Positions 1 to 5,478 of a stretch of DNA of 10,324 nucleotides are shown piece by piece. Location of the stretch: positions 1 to 10,324 of the forward strand of contig JAEEIS010000028.1 of assembly GCA_016281475.1 (NCBI GenBank), read 5' to 3'. Position numbers and translations under genes: made by a program. The notes under the pieces were generated by a model, which worked only from the letters and a program-made list of their open reading frames with translations, had not been told where the DNA came from and did no database searches. The stretch's first letter is position 1. Every line of letters starts with the position of its first letter. The DNA is from Bacteroidales bacterium. GTDB taxonomy: Bacteria > Bacteroidota > Bacteroidia > Bacteroidales > P3.

Positions 1-27
1 AAATATTGTAACCAACTGCTTTTCCAT
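1..27 (-). CDS. Possible 5' end of a minus-strand gene, cut by the window edge
   Basis: An ATG at 27-25 on the minus strand opens nine codons (MEKQLVTIF) that run off the left edge without a stop. It lies about 100 bp downstream of the truA stop in the same direction. Just before the ATG is an AT-rich octamer tandem repeat, as seen before other starts in this window. The hydrophobic LVTIF start resembles the first beta strand of many Rossmann-like proteins, such as family 2 glycosyltransferases, but nine residues cannot support a function. It could also be chance. Confidence 0.25.
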
Positions 28-43
28 ACACTTTGATATTGCT

Positions 44-70
44 TGATTGTCTGATTGCTTGATTGTTTGA
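44..70. repeat. Octamer tandem repeat TGATTGYT
   Basis: Three adjacent 8-bp units (TGATTGTC, TGATTGCT, TGATTGTT) followed by TGA. It sits between the truA 3' end and the possible minus-strand start at 27. Read on the minus strand it is CAATCA-rich, directly upstream of that ATG. Confidence 0.75.
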
Positions 71-92
71 GTATTTTGAACGCGTCAGCCAA

Positions 93-148
93 TTTTCAAC
101 TTTCAATTTTCAACTTTCAATTTTCAATTTTCAATTTTCAATTTTCAA
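93..148. repeat. Heptamer tandem repeat (TTTTCAA)x8
   Basis: Eight consecutive 7-bp units with no gaps. Six are TTTTCAA and two (100-106, 114-120) are CTTTCAA. On the minus strand the unit is TTGAAAA. Because 7 is not a multiple of 3, any minus-strand reading frame meets TGA within three units, while the plus strand stays open. The array overlaps the end of truA: its last five residues and its TGA come from units at 128-148. A shorter array of the same unit lies before the glycosyltransferase at 8221-8247. Confidence 0.95.
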
Positions 149-883
149 CTCCTCCAGCGGGTATTCCACTTTGGTCAGGAACAGCCCCTGTGCCGGCATG
201 GATACTCCGGCGGCACAACGGTCTTTGCGTTCAATAATCTCTCTGAGGCAGTCGAGGCTCAGTTTGCCGCGCCCCACGTCTAGCAGTGTCCCTGTCACCG
301 AGCGCACCATATTGCGCAGAAACCTGTTGCTGCGGATGGTGAACACCCATTCGTCGCCCACTGCGTCCCAATGTGCCTCGGTCAGGTGGCAGATGTTGGT
401 CTTCACCTGCGTGTGCAGCTTGGCGAAACTCGTAAAGTCCTCATACTCCATCAATATCTTCGCGCCCTGGTTCATCAGTTCGATGTCGGGGCGGTAGTAT
501 ATGCGGCAGTATAGCCCTTGGTTGAAGGGCAGCCGCTTGTCGCTGACATGGTATTGGTAGGTGCGAGCCGTCGCGTCAAACCGAGCGTGCGCATTCTCCT
601 TGACGGGGAAAACCTCGAATATGGCAATATCTGTCGGCAGCAGGCTGTTGAGCTTGAAGGTAAGCTGGCCGCAGTCGATTGCCGTGCTGGCGGTGAAGTG
701 GGCGTAGAAGTCGCTGGCGTGCACGCCCGTGTCCGTGCGTCCGCATCCCACGACGGCTATAGGTTGCCGCAGTAGGGTGGTCAACGCCTGCTCCAGCGTC
801 AGCTGCACTGTGGGCAGGTCGGGCTGTGTCTGCCAGCCGCAGTAGTTGGTGCCGTTGTATGCCAAATGAATGAAATAGCGCAT
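131..883 (-). CDS. truA: tRNA pseudouridine(38-40) synthase TruA
   Basis: TruA converts uridines 38, 39 and 40 in the anticodon stem-loop of tRNAs to pseudouridine, acting in the cytoplasm. The 250-residue product is of normal family length. The signature GCGRTDTGVHA at about residues 47-57 carries the catalytic aspartate, D51, matching the invariant Asp of the GRTDxGVHA motif. The N-terminus (MRYFIHLAYNGTNYCGWQTQ) matches the usual Y-dG-t-f-G-WQ start of the family, so the ATG at 883 is well supported. Near the C-terminus, RSNRFLRNMVR is the expected RNA-binding and dimer-core segment. The last residues (LKIEN) and the TGA are encoded by the heptamer repeat, so the true family C-terminus probably ends about at EYPLEE. 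It is third in the minus-strand run after sppA and topB; a 12-13-mer repeat array precedes its start. No Shine-Dalgarno motif is visible. Confidence 0.95.
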   Translation of the reverse strand: MRYFIHLAYNGTNYCGWQTQPDLPTVQLTLEQALTTLLRQPIAVVGCGRTDTGVHASDFYAHFTASTAIDCGQLTFKLNSLLPTDIAIFEVFPVKENAHARFDATARTYQYHVSDKRLPFNQGLYCRIYYRPDIELMNQGAKILMEYEDFTSFAKLHTQVKTNICHLTEAHWDAVGDEWVFTIRSNRFLRNMVRSVTGTLLDVGRGKLSLDCLREIIERKDRCAAGVSMPAQGLFLTKVEYPLEELKIEN

Positions 884-899
884 GTTGTTATAAACTTTA

Positions 900-949
900 G
901 GGAGTTAAAAAAGGGAGTAATAAAAGGGAGTTAAAAAGGGAGTTAGAAC
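900..949. repeat. 12-13-mer tandem repeat GGGAGTTAAAA, four units
   Basis: Units are 900-912, 913-925, 926-937 and 938-949, all starting GGGAGT and followed by an A-rich tail. Relative to truA, whose start is at 883 on the minus strand, the coding-sense orientation is TTTTAACTCCC, upstream of the start. Confidence 0.9.
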
Positions 950-966
950 ACACCCCGGCCTAGCGG

Positions 967-1008
967 CAAACGTCCACTGGAGGTTTGCTCCCCGTCTCAA
1001 GAGGGGAG
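967..1008. repeat. REP-like pair of adjacent hairpins
   Basis: Two palindromes lie back to back. The first (967-987) has arms CAAAC/GTTTG and TCC/GGA with one G-G mismatch and loop ACT. The second (988-1008) has arms CTCCCC/GGGGAG around a 9-base loop. It is much more GC-rich than the flanking repeats. The 13-mer TCTCAAGAGGGGA in the second palindrome (995-1007) recurs inside parC at 5590-5602. The arrangement resembles REP/BIME elements, but no associated transposase is in the window. Confidence 0.65.
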
Positions 1009-1021
1009 GTGGAAAATACTA

Positions 1022-1042
1022 TTGGCGACAAAACATTTGTCC
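1022..1042. repeat. GACAA..TTGTCC intergenic element, copy 1
   Basis: GACAAAACATTTGTCC at 1027-1042 differs at one base from GACAACACATTTGTCC at 3032-3047. Its flank, read together with the adjoining 12-mer array, matches the minus strand of the left half of the sppA-topB element at about 39 of 44 positions by eye. Confidence 0.7.
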
Positions 1043-1091
1043 ATTTTAACTCCCATTTTAACTTTCATATTTAACTTCCACTTTTAACTTC
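1043..1091. repeat. 12-13-mer tandem repeat overlapping the topB 3' end
   Basis: Read on the minus strand this is four units: GAAGTTAAAAGT (1091-1080), GGAAGTTAAATAT (1079-1067), GAAAGTTAAAAT (1066-1055) and GGGAGTTAAAAT (1054-1043). The first two lie in the topB frame and supply its last six residues (EVKSGS) and its TAA stop. Confidence 0.9.
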
Positions 1092-2951
1092 ATTAACCAG
1101 CTGCCACACCATCGTCTTTAGCTCATACACAAACTGTACGGCATCGTATTTGTGTGCTTCTATTTCGCGCAACTTCTTCTCCCACTGTCCTGTCAGCTCC
1201 GCACTCTTGAGCAGGTCGTTGTGTATCGTGTTGATAAGTCCTACGCCCGTGTCGGTGGCGTAGAGCGACTTGCGTTCCTTCTTGATATAGTTGCGTTTGA
1301 AAAGTGTCTCGATGATGGCTGCGCGGGTCGATGGCCGTCCGATGCCGTTCTCCTTCATGGCGTCGCGCAGCTCCTCGTCAGCCACCGTCTTACCTGCCGT
1401 CTCCATGGCCCGCAGCAGCGTGGCCTCGGTGTAGGGTTTGGGTGGCGTGGTCCATTTCTCGGTAAGGGTAGGGGTGTGGGGGCCGCGTTCGCCTTTCTGG
1501 AAGTCGGGCAGGGTCTTTTCCTCCTCCTCTTTCTTATTGCCCTCGTCGTCGGTGGCAACCTCTTTGTTGGCTCGACCCCAGTTGAATACGTCGCGCCAAC
1601 CCTGTTCCAATATCTGCTTGCCCGTGGTCTTAAACTCCACCTTGCCTTTCTTTGTCTTCCCCTCCGAAGTGGTCTCTTCGGTCTCCACTTTACCCGTGAC
1701 CGTGGTGGTCGAGAATTTGCAGTCGGGGTAGAATATGGCAATAAACCGTCGCGTGATGAGGTCGAACACCTTCTTCTCGTTCAGTGCCATGTCGCCGTTG
1801 GCGGGATTCATGCCTGTGGGAATGATGGCGTGGTGGTCGGTCACTTTCGACGAGTCGAATACCTTCTTGCTCTTCTTCAGCTTGGTGCCCATCAGCGGTT
1901 GCACCAGAGGGGCGTAGGGTAGTAGCCCTTGCAATATCTGTGGGCATTTCGGGTACACGTCGTCGGGCAGGTAGGTGGTGTCCACGCGCGGATAGGTGGT
2001 GAATTTCTTCTCGTAGAGGTTTTGGATGTATTTCAGCGTCTCGTCGGCCGAGAAGGAGAACTTCTTGTTGCACTCCACCTGTAGGCTGGTCAGGTCGAAC
2101 AGCCTCGGCGGAGCCTCGTTGCCCGCCTTCTTCGCGATGCCTGTCACCTCGAAGTCGCGGTTCTGTATCAGTGCCAGAGCCTTGCGGCCCTCCTCCTCGT
2201 TGGTGATGCGTCCGCGGCTGTCTGCGCTGCTCTCTTCGCCCTCCTCTTTCTCGCTCTGTTTGAGGGTAAAAAGGGTGTCGCGGTAGACGGTCGACAGCAC
2301 CCAGTACTGTTCGGGTGTAAAATGCTGAATCTCCATCTGCCGGTTCACTATCATCGCCAGCGTGGGGGTCTGCACCCGCCCAATGGAAAGCACCTGCCGT
2401 TGCGCCTGACGGAATTTGAGCGTGTAGAGCCTTGTGGCGTTCATGCCCAACAGCCAGTCGCCGATGGCGCGGCACAGCCCCGCCTCGTAGAGCGACTTGT
2501 ACTCCTCCTGCGGCTTTAGGTTGGCAAAGCCCTCGCGTATCGCCTCATCGGTCATCGAGTTGATCCAAAGCCTCTTAACAGGGCATGTGGGCTGTGCCTT
2601 CTGCATCACCCACCGCTGTATCAGCTCACCCTCCTGCCCGGCATCGCCGCAGTTTACGATATACTCCGCCGACTGCATCAGCCGTTTGATGGTGTTGAAC
2701 TGCTTCTCGTACCCGTCGTTAGCAATCAGCTTGATGCCGAATCGGTTGGGGATGATGGGCAGGGTCTCCAAGTTCCACGACTTCCACCACGGGTCGTAGT
2801 CGTGAGGCTCCTTCAGCGTGCAGAGGTGTCCGAACGTCCATGTCACCTGGTAGCCATTGCCTTCCATATAGCCGTCGTGCGACACCTTCGCCCCCAATAT
2901 GCGGGCGATGTCGCGTCCCACCGACGGTTTCTCAGCAATGCAGACAATCAT
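1071..2951 (-). CDS. topB: DNA topoisomerase III (type IA)
   Basis: A type IA topoisomerase that passes single strands and resolves (de)catenated or recombination intermediates, usually with a RecQ-family helicase. The 626-residue protein starts with a Toprim domain: MIVCIAEKPSVGRDIA holds the catalytic E7/K8, and CGDAGQEGELI (about 101-111) holds D103 and E107. The second Asp of the classical DxDxE is Gly105, a change known in TopB proteins carrying DAGxEGE. The active-site tyrosine is Y320 in FTTYPRVDTTYLP, followed by SKVTDHHAIIPT and the GIGRPSTRAAIIETL segment, all typical of type IA enzymes. Two charged low-complexity stretches (about 231-256 and 440-500) look like loop insertions. The protein ends after the core, with no Cys-rich zinc domain. 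Its last six residues come from a repeat array. It follows sppA by 125 bp on the same strand and probably shares its transcript. The ATG at 2951 opens directly onto the Toprim motif. Confidence 0.96.
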   Translation of the reverse strand: MIVCIAEKPSVGRDIARILGAKVSHDGYMEGNGYQVTWTFGHLCTLKEPHDYDPWWKSWNLETLPIIPNRFGIKLIANDGYEKQFNTIKRLMQSAEYIVNCGDAGQEGELIQRWVMQKAQPTCPVKRLWINSMTDEAIREGFANLKPQEEYKSLYEAGLCRAIGDWLLGMNATRLYTLKFRQAQRQVLSIGRVQTPTLAMIVNRQMEIQHFTPEQYWVLSTVYRDTLFTLKQSEKEEGEESSADSRGRITNEEEGRKALALIQNRDFEVTGIAKKAGNEAPPRLFDLTSLQVECNKKFSFSADETLKYIQNLYEKKFTTYPRVDTTYLPDDVYPKCPQILQGLLPYAPLVQPLMGTKLKKSKKVFDSSKVTDHHAIIPTGMNPANGDMALNEKKVFDLITRRFIAIFYPDCKFSTTTVTGKVETEETTSEGKTKKGKVEFKTTGKQILEQGWRDVFNWGRANKEVATDDEGNKKEEEEKTLPDFQKGERGPHTPTLTEKWTTPPKPYTEATLLRAMETAGKTVADEELRDAMKENGIGRPSTRAAIIETLFKRNYIKKERKSLYATDTGVGLINTIHNDLLKSAELTGQWEKKLREIEAHKYDAVQFVYELKTMVWQLVNEVKSGS

Positions 2952-3076
2952 TTTGGAATAATAATTGGGAGTGTTAGAAGGGAGTTAAAGTGGGAGTTAA
3001 AATGGACAATACTTTTGTCGGCAATATCACTGACAACACATTTGTCCCCTTTCATTCCCATTTTAACTTCCCATTA
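2952..3076. repeat. Palindromic repeat element between sppA and topB
   Basis: The 125-bp spacer is an inverted repeat. The left arm has three 12-13-mers (2967-2979, 2980-2991, 2992-3003; GGGAG starts). The right arm has CCATTTTAACTTCCC at 3058-3072, which pairs with GGGAGTTAAAATGG at 2992-3005 with a single bulged base. Inside are GGACAA (3004-3009)/TTGTCC (3042-3047) and TTGTC (3015-3019)/GACAA (3032-3036). Together these would fold as a long interrupted hairpin in the sppA-topB transcript. No protein is encoded here. Confidence 0.85.
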
Positions 3077-4897
3077 TCATTTAATATCAATTGCAAACGG
3101 CAGTCGGGCTTGGAGGGGCTCCATCTTCGACCAGCTGACCAACTCGCTGTAGAAGGGGACGATGGCGTTCAGGCGGCTGACGATTTGCTCCTCCTCGTCC
3201 TCGTTCATCTTCTGCATCAGCTGGTCCCAAAGGCCTTTCTCAGCCGGGAAGACCTTGACGCTGCATTTGTCGAAGTCCACACCGGCCTCCTCGGCGGCGA
3301 TGTGCAGTGCCGTCGTCATCCCGCCCAGCGTGTCCACCAGACCCAATTCCTTGGCCTGAGCGCCGGTCCATACGCGGCCCTTGGCAATGCTGTCCACATA
3401 CTCGCGGGTCAGCCCGCGGCCGTCGGCAACGCGCTGGGTGAAGGTGATGTAGAAATCCTCCACATTCTTCTGCATCATGGCGCGGGCATCGGCCGACAGG
3501 GGTCTGTACAGTGTCAGTCCCGTGCTGTTCTTGTTGGTCATCACCGTGTCGGTGGTGATGCCCAGTTTCTGGCGTAGCAGGTTGCCCACCTCGGGAATGG
3601 TGGCAAACACGCCTATGCTGCCCGTCAGCGTGGTGGGGTGCGCCACAATCTTGGTGCCAAAACAGCTCATCTCGTATCCTGCGCTGGCGGCCAGTCCGCT
3701 CATTGAGATGATGACGGGCTTCTCCTTCTTGGCCTCCATCACGGCGTGGGTCATCGACTCCGATGCCGTCACCGCGCCGCCGGGCGAGTCGACGCGCAGC
3801 ACTATCGCCTTCACTTTCTTGTCCTTGACGGCATCGGCAAGGGCCTTCACAATGTCGTCGCCATACACAGCCGTGGCGGTGCCTTCGCTCTTGCCGGGCA
3901 CCACCTCGCCCTCGGCATAGATGACGGCTATGCGGTAGACGTTCTCTTTGTTCTCAACCGACTTGGCGTAGCGTTTTGCCTTCACCAGCTTGGCGGCGCT
4001 ATACTGTTCCTTCAGCAGCAGTTTCACATCCTGAGCGAAGCAGAGCGTGTCCACCAGTCCTGCCTTCAGTGCGTCGGCAGGCAGGTAGCCGCTCAGGTTG
4101 TCCGCCACGGCGTTCATCTGCTCGGTGGTCATGCCGCGGTTGGCGGCCATCACGCCCACTGCATAATCCCAGATGCTGTTGACGTAGCTGTGTATCTGCT
4201 CGCGATTGGCGTCGCTCATGTCGGTGCGGGTGTACACCTCGCCCGCGCTCTTGTAGGCGCAGCTGGTGGGGCGTATCAGCTCCATGTGCACGCCCAGCTT
4301 GTCCAGCAGCCCCTTGTAGAACATCACCTCCGCGCCAATGCCGCGGAAGTCGATGATGCCCGAGGGGTGGATGCAAATCTTCTGGGTGCAGGTGGCCAGA
4401 TAGTACTCTGGCTGGCTCATCGCCTCGCCATAGGTGATGATGGGCTTGTCGCTCTCCTGTTGGAAGCGGCCGAGGGCCAGCTGCAGCTCCTCGGCCTGAG
4501 CCCAGCTGAGGTTGCTGCCGCCCAGGTGCAGGTAGAGGGCCTTCACGCGCTCGTCAGTGGCGGCGTGGTCGATGGCCGTCAGCAGGTCGCTGAGGCTCGT
4601 GGTGGCGTTGTTGCCCAGCAGAGCCATCAGCTCGTTGGGCTGCGCCTCCGAGACCGCACCTGTCAGGTTCAGCTCCACGGCGAAACTCTTGCCCACGATG
4701 GGCGTGGTGTCGCTCGACGCGGACGACAGCAGCGATACCATTGTTATCGCGAAGAATAAAAACGAAATGACGCTCAGCACCACCGTGCCGATGATAAATC
4801 CCACGGCCGAGGCCAGCATGGTCTTACCAAAGCCCAGAGGCTCTTTATTTTTCGCCCCGGACATGGGGTTCGTTGTAGGTGTATTTGTTGATTCCAT
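3077..4897 (-). CDS. sppA: Signal peptide peptidase SppA, 67K type
   Basis: A membrane-bound serine protease of family S49 that degrades signal peptides left after secretion. The 606-residue product has the two-domain layout of the long E. coli-type enzyme. An N-terminal membrane segment spans about residues 26-58. The first S49 domain includes YYLATCTQKICIHPSGIIDFRG and the general-base lysine K216 in AYKSAGE. The second starts near 320 (YRIAVIYAEGEVVPG) and includes LRVDSPGGAVTASE. It ends in the nucleophile motif GLAASAGY with S405, followed by TTLTGSIGVFA. The Ser/Lys pair corresponds to E. coli S409/K209, so the enzyme looks intact. The bulk should face the periplasm. The ATG at 4897 is preceded by a TAAATTTG promoter box 39 bp upstream. 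It is first in the minus-strand run. The stop is followed within a few bases by the palindromic repeat element. Confidence 0.95.
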   Translation of the reverse strand: MESTNTPTTNPMSGAKNKEPLGFGKTMLASAVGFIIGTVVLSVISFLFFAITMVSLLSSASSDTTPIVGKSFAVELNLTGAVSEAQPNELMALLGNNATTSLSDLLTAIDHAATDERVKALYLHLGGSNLSWAQAEELQLALGRFQQESDKPIITYGEAMSQPEYYLATCTQKICIHPSGIIDFRGIGAEVMFYKGLLDKLGVHMELIRPTSCAYKSAGEVYTRTDMSDANREQIHSYVNSIWDYAVGVMAANRGMTTEQMNAVADNLSGYLPADALKAGLVDTLCFAQDVKLLLKEQYSAAKLVKAKRYAKSVENKENVYRIAVIYAEGEVVPGKSEGTATAVYGDDIVKALADAVKDKKVKAIVLRVDSPGGAVTASESMTHAVMEAKKEKPVIISMSGLAASAGYEMSCFGTKIVAHPTTLTGSIGVFATIPEVGNLLRQKLGITTDTVMTNKNSTGLTLYRPLSADARAMMQKNVEDFYITFTQRVADGRGLTREYVDSIAKGRVWTGAQAKELGLVDTLGGMTTALHIAAEEAGVDFDKCSVKVFPAEKGLWDQLMQKMNEDEEEQIVSRLNAIVPFYSELVSWSKMEPLQARLPFAIDIK

Positions 4898-4935
4898 AAT
4901 GTGTTATAAAAATTGGTGTTTACGTTATAAAAATG

Positions 4936-4943
4936 CAAATTTA
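4936..4943 (-). promoter_or_regulatory. Bacteroidetes-type -7 promoter box for sppA
   Basis: On the minus strand the sequence is TAAATTTG, a full match to the TAnnTTTG consensus of the Bacteroidetes primary sigma factor. It lies 39 bp before the sppA ATG, which predicts a leader of about 30 nt. The -33 region at the expected spacing is only a T-rich run, a weak match. Confidence 0.6.
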
Positions 4944-5049
4944 CACAAAATATCCGACATGTCAGAAAAAAACGACTTCAAACCAGCCCTTCCCCCTAGT
5001 AACTCCCAGCAACAGCCCATTTTGATTCGACTGATTAACGGACGTTTTT

Positions 5050-5062
5050 CGGTCAGAGACCG
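5050..5062. repeat. Small perfect hairpin CGGTC-AGA-GACCG
   Basis: A 5-bp perfect stem with a 3-base loop just before the decamer array. Its CGGTC arm resembles the CGGT core of the decamers, so it may belong to the same element. Confidence 0.6.
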
Positions 5063-5076
5063 TAAAAGAGCCTCCC

Positions 5077-5138
5077 AATCGGTAAAAATCGGTACAATGC
5101 GGTAGGAATCCGCACGAAGCGGTAGGAATCGGTACGGG
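5077..5138. repeat. Decamer tandem array, AATCGGTA-type
   Basis: Six units of 9-12 bp follow one another: AATCGGTAAA (5077), AATCGGTAC (5087), AATGCGGTAGG (5096), AATCCGCACG (5107), AAGCGGTAGG (5117) and AATCGGTACGGG (5127). The GCGG at 5099-5102 and CCGC at 5110-5113 in neighbouring units form a small hairpin, and the last unit forms the left arm of the terminator-like stem. No protein-coding signal is seen. Confidence 0.8.
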
Positions 5139-5150
5139 ACCGATTTTTTT
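5127..5150 (+). terminator. Rho-independent terminator-like hairpin
   Basis: A perfect 7-bp stem AATCGGT (5127-5133)/ACCGATT (5139-5145) encloses the loop ACGGG. The stem plus following T residues form a run of seven T to 5150. This is the form of an intrinsic terminator read on the plus strand only. No plus-strand gene ends upstream of it, because sppA is divergent, so it would end an unannotated RNA starting between about 4900 and 5077 or block antisense transcription. Confidence 0.6.
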
Positions 5151-5235
5151 GATTATGAGCTGGCACGCAAAGCGAGAAATAATTCAGAGCGGGATAAACA
5201 ATATAGGTGGGTTCTATAAATTCTGTATATATGTC
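5151..5235. other. AT-rich spacer with no recognised content
   Basis: Between the terminator-like hairpin and the hairpin cluster. No reading frame, promoter or repeat that I can support was seen here. Confidence 0.5.
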
Positions 5236-5376
5236 GCGTCCCTTCGGGACGCAGTTCTCAGATGGCTGAGTGTCACGGCACTGCGCCTTCGGCTTGTACC
5301 GTGTTATGAATAGTCTCACCTCTTCGAGGTGATTAATAGAAGTCCCCTATAGTGATTTGATTAATGACACCTCGAA
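5236..5376. ncRNA. Candidate structured RNA or REP cluster upstream of parC
   Basis: Four hairpins occur within about 97 bp. They are GCGTCCC-TTC-GGGACGC (5236-5252), CTCAG-ATGG-CTGAG (5257-5270), a two-level stem CACGG/CCGTG (5274-5303) enclosing GCC-TTC-GGC (5285-5293), and TCACCTC-TTC-GAGGTGA (5316-5332). Three have TTC loops. TTCGAGGTG (5323-5331) can instead pair with CACCTCGAA (5368-5376), extended past a 2-base bulge by ATTAAT/ATTAAT (5332-5337 with 5360-5365). This gives a competing 15-bp stem. The predicted parC promoter lies downstream, so this is probably not the parC leader. It may be a small RNA or a palindromic repeat cluster; strand is unknown. Confidence 0.5.
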
Positions 5377-5451
5377 ACTACCATTCATGCGTGAAGCCAG
5401 ATGGAGGAGTCTATATTAAATTAAAAATGTCGTTATGTCGAAAAAAAATTG

Positions 5452-5459
5452 TAATTTTG
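5452..5459 (+). promoter_or_regulatory. Bacteroidetes-type -7 promoter box for parC
   Basis: TAATTTTG matches the TAnnTTTG consensus exactly. It lies 19 bp after the TTATG in the CGTTATGTCG stretch, a plausible but imperfect -33 element. The parC ATG is 20 bp past the box, so the predicted leader is very short and has no Shine-Dalgarno motif. Confidence 0.65.
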
Positions 5460-5478
5460 CATTTTATTTCATAACGAT

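Larger units (their letters stand above)
884..1070. other. topB-truA intercistronic spacer filled with repeats
   Basis: No gene is seen in these 187 bp. From left to right the spacer holds four GGGAG-type 12-13-mers (900-949), a double REP-like hairpin (967-1008), a GACAA..TTGTCC element (1022-1042) and the inverse-orientation 12-13-mer array that enters topB (1043-1091). The outer arrays are reverse complements: GGGAGTTAAAA at 926-936 can pair with TTTTAACTCCC at 1044-1054, which would close the whole spacer into one intercistronic stem-loop. Confidence 0.8.

Noticed and set aside
93..148. Could the tandem repeats be a CRISPR array?
   Set aside because: The units are 7-13 bp with no unique spacers between them, and no cas genes are present.
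63..497. A plus-strand frame through the heptamer array and truA
   Set aside because: It stays open because the TTTTCAA strand contains no stops. The product begins as repeat translation and continues as the truA complement.
1152..1922. Open frames overlapping topB on both strands
   Set aside because: TopB motifs and full length support the minus-strand reading; the others show no domain.
3746..4759. A 337-codon open frame antisense to sppA
   Set aside because: SppA has both catalytic residues and the expected length. The antisense product is low-complexity, rich in His, Ala and Val.
5053..5319. An 88-codon minus-strand frame in the divergent spacer
   Set aside because: It runs through the hairpin cluster and the decamer array, so its product is a translation of repeats (RFVRIPTALYRFLPIGRLF). 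It has no homologous look and no clear start signal.
4898..5478. Remnant of an insertion sequence in the divergent spacer
   Set aside because: No transposase fragment or paired terminal inverted repeats were seen; the palindromes are local hairpins.
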